A stretch of DNA of 6,686 bases from Oscillospiraceae bacterium (GTDB lineage Bacteria; Bacillota; Clostridia; Oscillospirales; Oscillospiraceae): NCBI GenBank assembly GCA_009786775.1, contig WQRL01000102.1:1-6686 (forward strand), in the 5' to 3' direction. This document shows positions 1 through 5,590 of the stretch, piece after piece. Each line of letters opens with the position of its first letter. Position 1 is the stretch's first letter. The translations under genes and the position numbers were made by a program. The notes beneath the pieces were generated by a model. That model was not told where the DNA came from. It was given only the letters and a program-made list of their open reading frames with translations, and searched no databases.

Positions 1-482
1 GACATGCCTGCTTCTGCGATGCCGCCGTACTCCCTGACGCTCTTTATTGATTTCTCAAGGTTGCGCACATCGTTGAGGGCGTCGAATATACGCACTACAT
101 CAATGCCGTTTTCGATTGATTTCTCTGTGAACTTGTCCACCACATCGTCGCCGTAGTGGCGGTAGCCCAGGATGTTCTGGCCACGGTGAAGCATTTGAAG
201 CCTCGTGTTGGGAAGGGCTTTGCGCAGTTCCCGCAGCCGCTCCCACGGATCTTCATTTAGGAAGCGGATGCATGCATCAAATGTTGCACCGCCCCAAACC
301 TCTAAAGCCCAGTAGCCGATGCTGTCAAGCACAGGGCATACCGGAAGCATGTCCTCAAGGCGCATCCTAGTGGCTGCCTGCGACTGGTGGGCATCGCGCA
401 AAATGGTGTCCATAATGTTTAGTTTTTTGCCGGTTACCAAGGGTTCATCGGCCTTAATTACTTTTCTGGATATGTTGATCAC
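1..482 (-). CDS. Biotin-dependent pyruvate/oxaloacetate carboxyltransferase (5S/OadA/PycB type), 3' part missing
   Basis: The first 160 codons are visible; the rest lies beyond the left window edge. Members of this TIM-barrel family move CO2 between carboxybiotin and pyruvate/oxaloacetate (OadA, PycB, transcarboxylase 5S). The translation carries the family hallmark [16 protein letters not shown] (about residues 25-40), where Asp30 should be a metal ligand and Arg29/Gln33 should contact the keto acid. It also has EVWGGATFD (about 61-69), [10 protein letters not shown], the substrate arginine in HRGQN (Arg100) and GYRHY. The residue before that arginine is His where Leu is usual. The GTG start at 482 lies 9 bases after the gcdA stop, in the same frame, with AGGA at 490-493 about 7 bases upstream. 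A second reading uses the GGGGGTGATC over the start as ribosome site and a rare ATA start at 473. It is very probably cotranscribed with gcdA. The visible part cannot separate OadA, PycB and 5S, nor show whether a biotin domain follows. Confidence 0.9.
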   Translation of the reverse strand, partial: MINISRKVIKADEPLVTGKKLNIMDTILRDAHQSQAATRMRLEDMLPVCPVLDSIGYWALEVWGGATFDACIRFLNEDPWERLRELRKALPNTRLQMLHRGQNILGYRHYGDDVVDKFTEKSIENGIDVVRIFDALNDVRNLEKSIKSVREYGGIAEAGM

Positions 483-491
483 CCCCGATTC

Positions 492-2261
492 CTATTCTAT
501 GCCGTTGAGATAATTCCACTCGCGGATTGCGCGCGGGGTTAGCATTTGGTGGAACGCGCAGATTGATTCCGGATTTTGGTATGCAGCACCTACAAATGCG
601 CAGATGTATTTGCGAAGCTCCGAGAAGTTGACAATCTCATCAACCAGACCCTGCTTGGCGCAGGCGCCTGGACGGGAATTGTCGGTATAGCTTTGAATTA
701 GCTTGTTCATCTTGTCTATTACAGGAGTTATGTCCTTGCCTGCATCCGCCTCTTTGACGAGCCTGCGGGCATACATCGCCGCTGCTGCTGTTTCGCCGTG
801 CATGACGTAGATTTCTGTAGTGGCAGTGCCTAGGCTGAACACGTTTCTGTCCGTGCCTTGCGGGCCGCCCATTACATAGTGAGCCGCAGCCGTGCCTTTG
901 CGCAGGGTTATTTCCATCTGGGGAACTTTGGCGGCTTGAATGCTGTAAATCAGCGATTGGCCAAGACCCAGAAGTTCCTGCATCTCCGCAGGGTCGCCCA
1001 CGTCTATGCCCGATGTGTCTTGAATCCATATGACAGGGATGCTATCCCGGGCGCAGAGTGTAACAAATTCGTTCATTTTCATAAGGCCTTGGCGGTACAG
1101 CTTGCCTCCCGCTCCGACACTGTTTTCATAATAGGGCGGATAGTTAGGAATCATTCCTTGGAAGTTTGAAACAGCACCGCAGATCAGGCCGTTTACTTTC
1201 GCCAGGCCGCAGACTATCTCAGGGCCGTAGCCTTGCTTAAATTCCATAAACTCACTGTTGTCAAACAGACATGCCAGAACTTTCCTTATGTCGTAGGCGC
1301 GCTTCTGATTAAACGGCACATGTGTGTAGAGATCTTGTGCCGAGCATACAGGCTCTGCGGGGTCTGCCACGCGGAAAAAGTTCTCGTTATAAGCAGGGAC
1401 TGCGTCCATGTACTTCTTAATTGCTTCAAGAACACCCTCTTCGCCTGTATAAACTTCGCGGAAGAAGCCTGTCACGCCAAAGTGGACTGAAACTGAGCCG
1501 GGAGGGTCTTCCCTCTTGGCGTTTTTGGTGGCTTCGATGAGAGCCTTTGCCGCTTCATCGTCCACGTATCCCTTTGGATTCATGCCGCTGACGATCCCCG
1601 CTCCGCCTACTGCCATGTTGGCCTTTTCGTGGGCGAGAAGGATGGTGGGGCTTATGGCGTGATAGCCGCCGCCCGCTGGGTTTGTGCCGTAAATGCCGCA
1701 GATAATAGGCACGCCAAGCTGCATGAGTTCGGCATGTCGGTAGAAAGGAGTGCCGCCCGTGATGCGCCCGGCATAGACCTTCTCCTGCTCATCCATCTTA
1801 ACACCGCTACAGTTGAGGACGTATACAAGGGGGACATTGAGCTGCTTTGCCATATCGGTGGCCCGGGTCAGCTTTAACGCCTGGCCTGCCACCCATGCCC
1901 CTGCCAGTTTTTTGTTGTCAGATGCAATAATCACCGCCCATTTGTCGCGGATTTTTCCAAGGCCGGTGATAACTCCCGTACTTCCGTCCGGGTTTTCTTC
2001 AGGATTATATAAACTGTTCAGCGGGCACCATGAGCCCGGGTCGAGCAAGATTTCCAGCCTTTGCAGCGCAGTCATCTGGCCGGCTTCGTTGAGCGACTCA
2101 TCGCTCCGTCCAGAAGCCAGGACAGCATCCACTTCCTGTTTTATATCCCGTTCAATTTTCTTTAGTTCCGCCTCGTTTTCGGCGTTTGGCGCATCAAGCG
2201 GTGTGCCGATTACCGGCATGTTCTGGAAATAGCTTGGCATTGAGTATCCATATGTACTCAT
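492..2261 (-). CDS. gcdA: Glutaconyl-CoA decarboxylase subunit alpha (carboxyltransferase)
   Basis: The 589-residue product has the full length expected for GcdA (about 587 in Acidaminococcus). GcdA transfers the carboxyl of glutaconyl-CoA to biotin and releases crotonyl-CoA; in the known enzyme the carboxybiotin is then decarboxylated by the membrane Na+ pump GcdB, with GcdC as biotin carrier. Two crotonase-fold halves are visible. The N-terminal half has GGTPFYRHAEL (about 169-179), YGTNPAGGGYHAISPT (191-206) and ANMAVGGAGIVSGMNPKGY (about 214-232). The C-terminal half has IQDTSGIDVGD, LGLGQSLIYSI, RKGTAAAHYVMGGPQG and MHGETAAAAMYARRLV. The N-terminal SMPSYFQNMP and C-terminal HQMLTPR are typical of GcdA rather than of propionyl-CoA carboxylase beta. 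The ATG has AGGAGG (2268-2273) at 6 bases spacing. The gene has its own promoter, follows a terminator-like hairpin, and is followed closely by a second carboxyltransferase gene. Methylmalonyl-CoA-type carboxyltransferase is the main alternative. Confidence 0.93.
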   Translation of the reverse strand: MSTYGYSMPSYFQNMPVIGTPLDAPNAENEAELKKIERDIKQEVDAVLASGRSDESLNEAGQMTALQRLEILLDPGSWCPLNSLYNPEENPDGSTGVITGLGKIRDKWAVIIASDNKKLAGAWVAGQALKLTRATDMAKQLNVPLVYVLNCSGVKMDEQEKVYAGRITGGTPFYRHAELMQLGVPIICGIYGTNPAGGGYHAISPTILLAHEKANMAVGGAGIVSGMNPKGYVDDEAAKALIEATKNAKREDPPGSVSVHFGVTGFFREVYTGEEGVLEAIKKYMDAVPAYNENFFRVADPAEPVCSAQDLYTHVPFNQKRAYDIRKVLACLFDNSEFMEFKQGYGPEIVCGLAKVNGLICGAVSNFQGMIPNYPPYYENSVGAGGKLYRQGLMKMNEFVTLCARDSIPVIWIQDTSGIDVGDPAEMQELLGLGQSLIYSIQAAKVPQMEITLRKGTAAAHYVMGGPQGTDRNVFSLGTATTEIYVMHGETAAAAMYARRLVKEADAGKDITPVIDKMNKLIQSYTDNSRPGACAKQGLVDEIVNFSELRKYICAFVGAAYQNPESICAFHQMLTPRAIREWNYLNGIE

Positions 2262-2299
2262 TTGATCCCTCCTAGAAAATATTTTGTTCGATTTTAGTA

Positions 2300-2328
2300 A
2301 TTATATATTAAACAGCATAGTTTGTATA
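2300..2328 (-). promoter_or_regulatory. Promoter of gcdA unit
   Basis: Read on the minus strand, a perfect TATAAT -10 (2300-2305) is preceded by a 17-base spacer and a TATACA -35 (2323-2328, 4 of 6 consensus). Transcription would start near 2293, leaving about 30 bases of leader with an AGGAGG site before the gcdA ATG. The surroundings are very AT-rich, so chance matches are likelier here, but position and spacing are good. Confidence 0.55.
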
Positions 2329-2337
2329 TAAAATAAC

Positions 2338-2417
2338 AGTACAAAATTCATATGTTCTATATAATACATTGTTGTATATATTTCATATTACTACACATTT
2401 TGTACTAAATTTTGTGC
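2338..2417. promoter_or_regulatory. Operator-like repeats upstream of gcdA promoter
   Basis: Two perfect inverted 10-mers, AGTACAAAAT (2338-2347) and ATTTTGTACT (2397-2406), are separated by 49 bases. A third near-copy, ATTTTGTGC (2409-2417), follows 12 bases after the second. The first copy lies about 10 bases upstream of the proposed -35. A direct repeat TTGTATATA (2322-2330 and 2372-2380) recurs exactly 50 bases apart. Together these look like paired sites for a regulator, possibly looping. This is inference: the sequence is AT-rich and no regulator gene is in the window. Confidence 0.3.
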
Positions 2418-2475
2418 AGATTTCACGAATCGTACGATATCCCGAAGACACAAGGCAACAGAATCCAGACGGTAG

Positions 2476-2508
2476 AAAGGGGGGGGACGTAAGCCGTCCC
2501 CCTCCCTT
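2476..2508 (-). terminator. Terminator-like G/C-rich hairpin after atoA
   Basis: It begins 9 bases after the atoA stop. On the minus strand, AAGGGAGGGGGACG pairs with CGTCCCCCCCCTTT around a five-base loop (GCTTA): 8 perfect pairs next to the loop, one C-A mismatch, then GC, GU and AU pairs. The 3' side continues TTTCT, so the U-tract is short and interrupted. It probably ends or weakens the acd-atoD-atoA transcript before the gcdA promoter. The arm includes a run of eight C (eight G on the plus strand, 2479-2486), a slippage-prone homopolymer. Confidence 0.6.
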
Positions 2509-2517
2509 AAAATTATC

Positions 2518-3174
2518 TTAGCGCACCATGCTTCCGACTTCATCGGGGATTATTAGAGTAGCTTCGGTTTTGGAAACAATTTCCTCCACAGTAACCCCCG
2601 GGGCCAGTTCTCTGAGCACAATGCCCTCTTCGGTTACATCCATAACACCCAGCTCAGTTACTATGTGCTTTACAACCCCCACTGCCGTGAGAGGCAATGT
2701 GCATTTTTTGCGGACTTTTGATTCGCCGTGCTTGGACACATGCTCCATAGCTATGATGACCTTCTTCGCCCCTGCTGCCAAGTCCATTGCGCCGCCCATG
2801 CCCGGAACTAGCTTTCCTGGAATCATCCAGTTTGCGAGATCGCCCTTTTCATCCACTTCCAAGGCTCCCAGGACAGTTATGTTGACATGCCCACCCCTAG
2901 CTAGAAGAAAGCTAAATGCACTGTCAAAACATGAGCCGCCCGGAAGGATTGTCACAGGATGCCCTCCTGCGTTTACAACGTCCTTATCCTCTTCTCCCGG
3001 CTGCGGGTTAGGGCCGATTCCTATAAACCCATTCTCAGAGTGCAGCATTATTCCTTTGTCTTGGGGGATGTGGTTTGCCACAAGTGTGGGTAGTCCAATA
3101 CCCAAGTTTCCGAGATCGCCCTCCTGAAAGTATTCGGCAATCCTCTTTGCAATCATTTCACGCTTATCCATCAT
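2518..3174 (-). CDS. atoA: Acetate/butyrate-acetoacetate CoA-transferase subunit B (AtoA/CtfB type)
   Basis: The 218-residue beta subunit of a family I CoA-transferase pairs with the product of the gene just upstream; together they swap CoA between acyl-CoAs and free acids such as acetate, butyrate or acetoacetate. It shows GIGLPTLVANHIP (about 25-37), the SENGFIG motif with the covalent catalytic glutamate Glu47, VNAGGHPVTILPGGSCFDSA, NWMIPGKLVPGMGGAMDL and IIAMEHVSKHGESK, all close to E. coli AtoA as remembered; length is normal. It begins 7 bases after atoD. Two tandem ATG codons start the frame; AGGAGG (3178-3183) is 3 bases from the first and 6 from the second, so translation may really begin at 3171. 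In context the likely job is release of butyrate from butyryl-CoA or activation of an acid; the actual substrate cannot be read from the sequence. Confidence 0.93.
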   Translation of the reverse strand: MMDKREMIAKRIAEYFQEGDLGNLGIGLPTLVANHIPQDKGIMLHSENGFIGIGPNPQPGEEDKDVVNAGGHPVTILPGGSCFDSAFSFLLARGGHVNITVLGALEVDEKGDLANWMIPGKLVPGMGGAMDLAAGAKKVIIAMEHVSKHGESKVRKKCTLPLTAVGVVKHIVTELGVMDVTEEGIVLRELAPGVTVEEIVSKTEATLIIPDEVGSMVR

Positions 3175-3177
3175 ACC

Positions 3178-3183
3178 CCTCCT
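3178..3183 (-). promoter_or_regulatory. Ribosome binding site deciding atoA start
   Basis: AGGAGG overlaps the atoD stop codon. Its spacing favours the second of the two tandem ATG codons (start at 3171) over the first (3174). Confidence 0.6.
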
Positions 3184-3832
3184 ATGGCTTCACTATCATA
3201 TCGACCATGATTCCGGGTGTGAAGATGATTTCCGGATCAAGCTCGCCGATTTCAACTATTTCTTCTACTTCAACTATTACAAAATCAGCCGCCGTGGCCA
3301 TAACGGGATTAAAGTTCCTAGCTGCGCGGCGGTATGTAAGGTTGCCCATTTTGTCAGCCTTCCAGGCCTTAATTAGGGCGATTTCCGCACGGAGCGGCTT
3401 TTCGAGAATGTAATCCTTGCCGTCGACATTGATTTTCTCTTTACCCTCTTCGACAATCGTGCCCACTCCTGTCGGAGTCAAAAAGCCCCCTAGGCCAGAG
3501 CCGCCTGCCCTGATTCTCTCGACAATGGTTCCTTGTGGAATGAGCGTAACATCCAGCTCACCCGCCGTCATCTGACGGCCTGTTTCCTTGTTGAGCCCAA
3601 CATGGGAACATGAGAGTTTCTTCGCCATTTTGTTGACTATGAGCTTACCGATGCCAAACTCCGCCGTGCCTGTGTCATTTGTTATAAGCGTTAAGTCTTT
3701 GACACCCTTCTCAACCATTCCATCAATTAGCTTCTCGGGAGTCCCTGCGAAAGTAAACCCGCTAATCATTATGGTCTGGCCGTCTTTTATGACCTCCATG
3801 GCCTCCGCTACTGTTTTTATCTTATTTTTCAT
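3182..3832 (-). CDS. atoD: Acetate/butyrate-acetoacetate CoA-transferase subunit A (AtoD/CtfA type)
   Basis: The 216-residue alpha subunit is the partner of the downstream beta subunit and binds CoA in the heteromeric cytoplasmic enzyme. The family signature near the N-terminus is DGQTIMISGFTFAGTP (17-32), with SGF where GGF is common. Then come LTLITNDTG, the SHVGLNKETGRQM stretch, VTLIPQGT, the glycine loop GGSGLGGFLTPTGVGT, LRAEIALIKAWKADKMGNLTY and ARNFNPVMATAAD, the order seen in AtoD/CtfA. Length fits the family. The ATG has GAAGG about 6 bases upstream. An 85-base gap without a terminator separates it from the dehydrogenase gene upstream, so the two are likely cotranscribed. The SCOT alpha subunit of 3-oxoacid metabolism is a close alternative name. 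Confidence 0.93.
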   Translation of the reverse strand: MKNKIKTVAEAMEVIKDGQTIMISGFTFAGTPEKLIDGMVEKGVKDLTLITNDTGTAEFGIGKLIVNKMAKKLSCSHVGLNKETGRQMTAGELDVTLIPQGTIVERIRAGGSGLGGFLTPTGVGTIVEEGKEKINVDGKDYILEKPLRAEIALIKAWKADKMGNLTYRRAARNFNPVMATAADFVIVEVEEIVEIGELDPEIIFTPGIMVDMIVKP

Positions 3833-3917
3833 AAAAAGCCTTCTTTCTCATTTCGCTTTGATTTGATGAATTTCAAAATTTTACAATTGAGCATCTTACT
3901 GAATGTGGGCAGCCATA

Positions 3918-5060
3918 TTATTTTACACCCATTGTCGCAGAGATAACCATTTTCTGGACTTCGTTTGTACCCTCGTAAATCTCTGTGATTTTCGCATCGC
4001 GCATCAGCCTCTCAAATGGATACTCACGGGTATATCCATAGCCACCAATGAGCTGTAGGCAGCGCCTGGTAACATCACTGGCGGTCTCGGCTGCAAAAAG
4101 TTTCGCCTGGGCAGCTAAGTGCGAGTAGGGCTCTTTATCTTGCTTCGCCTGGGCAGCCCTATAGATGAGCAGACGGGAAGCCTCAACCTTGGTCTGCATA
4201 TCCGCAAGCTCAAACTGAGTGTTTTGGAACTTGCTCAAAGTGCGGCCGAACTGAACACGCTGCTGCACATACTTCACACACTCATCAACCGCAGCTTCCG
4301 CGATTCCCAGCGCCTGAGCCGCTATGCCAATGCGCCCGCCGTCCAAAGTAGCCATAGCCACCTTAAAGCCTTTATTTACCTCGCCGAGTACATTTTCCTT
4401 GGGCACTTTCATGTCTTCAAAAATAAGCTCGCATGTCGAAGACGCGCGTATACCAAACTTTTTCTCGTGGGTCCCTACGCTAAAGCCAGGGTATGAGCTT
4501 TCCACTATAAACGCTGTGATGCCCTTGTTGCCTTGCTCCTTGTCTGTCATCGCAAATATAACAAAAGTTTCAGCATGGCCTGCATTTGTTATAAAAATCT
4601 TGGAGCCGTTTATAAGCCAGTGGTCGCCCTTGTCTATGGCAACAGTCTTTTGCATGGCAGCATCCGTGCCTGCGCTCGGCTCTGTAAGGCCAAATGCGCC
4701 CAGCTTCTCGCCGGAAGTCAGAGGCGTGAGGTACTTTTCTTTTTGTTCCTGCGTGCCAAACTCGCTTATGGGCCAGCAGCACAGCGAGCAATGTGCCGAA
4801 AGTATAACACTTGTGCTGGCACAATGTCTGGCGAGTTCCTCACAGGCAGCTATGTATGTTACATAGCTCAGGCCCGCTCCGCCAAACTCCTCTGGAAACG
4901 GCAGCCCCATCATGCCCATCTCTGCAAGTTTGCTCACCGTTTCCTCCGGGAAACGTTCGCTTTCGTCAATCTCTGCTGCAATCGGGGCAACTTCTTTGAG
5001 GCAGAACTCGTTTAGCATGTCCACGACATCCTGCTCTTCAGGCGTAAATTTGAAATCCAT
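3918..5060 (-). CDS. bcd: Short-chain acyl-CoA dehydrogenase, probably butyryl-CoA dehydrogenase
   Basis: The 380-residue FAD enzyme has normal length for butyryl-CoA dehydrogenases. It would interconvert crotonyl-CoA and butyryl-CoA with an electron-transfer flavoprotein. Signature 1 is FGLTEPSAGTDAAM (123-136), FAD contacts are likely around IFITNAG (155-161), and signature 2 with the catalytic base is GGYGYTREYPFERLMRD followed by IYEGTNEVQ, the base being Glu363. By eye, the position of Arg94 that binds the distal carboxylate in human glutaryl-CoA dehydrogenase is Ser84 here, which argues against a glutaryl-CoA substrate. The CSLCC cluster (91-95) near the substrate side is cysteine-rich. 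The gene leads its operon, with a near-consensus promoter and an AAGGAA site about 8 bases before the ATG. No etfAB or enoyl-CoA hydratase is in view, so substrate assignment depends on the neighbouring gcdA. Confidence 0.88.
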   Translation of the reverse strand: MDFKFTPEEQDVVDMLNEFCLKEVAPIAAEIDESERFPEETVSKLAEMGMMGLPFPEEFGGAGLSYVTYIAACEELARHCASTSVILSAHCSLCCWPISEFGTQEQKEKYLTPLTSGEKLGAFGLTEPSAGTDAAMQKTVAIDKGDHWLINGSKIFITNAGHAETFVIFAMTDKEQGNKGITAFIVESSYPGFSVGTHEKKFGIRASSTCELIFEDMKVPKENVLGEVNKGFKVAMATLDGGRIGIAAQALGIAEAAVDECVKYVQQRVQFGRTLSKFQNTQFELADMQTKVEASRLLIYRAAQAKQDKEPYSHLAAQAKLFAAETASDVTRRCLQLIGGYGYTREYPFERLMRDAKITEIYEGTNEVQKMVISATMGVK

Positions 5061-5093
5061 AGCTCACATTCCTTATAAATTTATTTTTTATCA

Positions 5094-5115
5094 GAATAAA
5101 AGGGCGCAACGCACC
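5094..5115 (-). promoter_or_regulatory. Terminator-like hairpin in acd leader
   Basis: In the predicted acd leader, GGTGC and GCGCC (minus strand) form five pairs around a GTT loop, followed by CTTTTATT. Just upstream, CAACC (near the predicted 5' end) can pair with GGTTG, whose last base overlaps the hairpin arm, suggesting two alternative folds. The stem is short, so a real attenuator is possible but not established. Confidence 0.25.
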
Positions 5116-5145
5116 AACCCCCTGTACTTTCAAGCGGTTGAGCAC

Positions 5146-5175
5146 AGTATAATTACAATAGCGGAGGTTTGTCAA
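5146..5175 (-). promoter_or_regulatory. Promoter of acd-atoD-atoA unit
   Basis: On the minus strand a perfect TTGACA -35 (5170-5175) and TATACT -10 (5146-5151, 5 of 6) are separated by 18 bases, typical of the housekeeping sigma factor. The start would be near 5139, giving a leader of about 79 bases. This is the best promoter match seen in the window. Confidence 0.75.
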
Positions 5176-5255
5176 CAAGAGAATATGTATATATTAATTC
5201 ATTTTGATTATCATTGCCCAGTGAAATCTCAAGCATTTACCAATCCCAGTTTATT

Positions 5256-5285
5256 TTTTACAAAACTATAGGCATTTTTGTAAAA
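5256..5285. repeat. Perfect inverted repeat, 10-base arms
   Basis: TTTTACAAAA and TTTTGTAAAA flank a 10-base centre (CTATAGGCAT on plus). It lies about 80 bases upstream of the acd -35. The stem is A/T-rich with no following U-tract, so it looks more like a protein-binding site than a terminator. Its TACAAAA core recurs in the repeats upstream of gcdA, hinting at a shared regulator. Confidence 0.45.
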
Positions 5286-5325
5286 TCGACTTCTAATTTA
5301 TAATTATTTTACGGTTCAGGCGCCC

Positions 5326-5351
5326 AAAAAAGATGGCTTCTTTTTGCCCAT
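5326..5351 (-). terminator. Possible intrinsic terminator of the small RNA
   Basis: On the minus strand AUGGGC and GCCAU form five pairs with one bulged G around an eight-base A-rich loop, followed by C and six U (5326-5331). The stem is weak for a terminator and shares bases with the long 12-pair helix, so the two structures compete. Confidence 0.3.
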
Positions 5352-5528
5352 TATGAAAAATTCTGTAGCTCCCCTTGCAGAAAATATTTTCCGCCTGCTG
5401 GCACGCACCCATAAAGCATCAAATTTTGAATTATCCGCAAGGCATACATTCATAACAGGCATCTCTTCTATGAAAAAATGTGCTAAATGCCGAAAAATCA
5501 TGCTATTGAAAAATGCTTTTTTAGTAGA
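5326..5528 (-). ncRNA. Candidate structured small RNA between acd and pckG
   Basis: Not matched to any known family. A minus-strand promoter (5535-5563) would start a transcript near 5528; a terminator-like hairpin with six U ends it near 5326, about 200 bases. Nested pairings are visible. GCCUGUUAUGAA (5449-5460) pairs with UUCAUAAUGGGC (5346-5357) over 12 pairs including two G-U. CCUUGCGGA (5434-5442) pairs with UCUGCAAGG (5373-5381) over 9 pairs including one G-U. UGUA/UACA lies between them. An outer helix joins AGAAGAGAU (5461-5469) to AUCUUUUUU (5326-5334). The G-U pairs become A-C mismatches on the plus strand, so the fold is specific to minus-strand RNA. The apical part includes the palindrome GAAAATATTTTC (5380-5391). 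G+C is visibly higher than in the flanking spacer. Alternatives are an imperfect palindromic repeat element or a short peptide gene. Confidence 0.33.
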
Positions 5529-5534
5529 TATGAT
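5506..5534 (+). promoter_or_regulatory. Promoter of pckG
   Basis: TTGAAA (5506-5511, 5 of 6) and TATGAT (5529-5534, 5 of 6) are spaced by 17 bases, with a start near 5541 and a leader of about 50 bases before the pckG ATG. It overlaps head-on with the proposed minus-strand promoter of the small RNA. Confidence 0.55.
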
Positions 5535-5563
5535 ATTATAATATTCCATTTTCAAAATAACAA
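5535..5563 (-). promoter_or_regulatory. Minus-strand promoter facing pckG promoter
   Basis: On the minus strand TTGTTA (5558-5563, 4 of 6) and a perfect TATAAT (5535-5540) are spaced by 17 bases, with a start near 5528. Its -10 abuts the pckG -10, so polymerase binding at the two would be mutually exclusive. Confidence 0.4.
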
Positions 5564-5590
5564 CATTTGATTTTCGGGGGTTTATTACAA

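Noticed and set aside
858..1169. 103-codon plus-strand frame and other long frames opposite gcdA, atoA and acd
   Set aside because: They are shadows of strongly recognised genes on the minus strand, with no ribosome sites or domain signatures of their own.
2429..2438. 10-base perfect palindrome ATCGTACGAT
   Set aside because: Single short palindrome, far from the gcdA promoter; could be chance.
2528..3127. 199-codon plus-strand frame opposite atoA
   Set aside because: It mirrors the atoA coding frame; composition rich in Ser/Pro/Thr is typical of an antisense shadow.
5201..5219. Fur-box-like TGATTATCAT upstream of acd
   Set aside because: Only a partial match (about 14 of 19 by eye) in AT-rich DNA, and no iron-related gene is nearby.
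5344..5541. 65-codon plus-strand frame with one CxxC (CAKC)
   Set aside because: No ribosome site, runs opposite the structured element and through the pckG promoter, and has no recognisable domain.
5316..5555. 79-codon extension of the minus-strand frame from a TTG at 5555
   Set aside because: The TTG start lies upstream of the predicted transcription start and has no ribosome site; only the shorter internal starts are considered.
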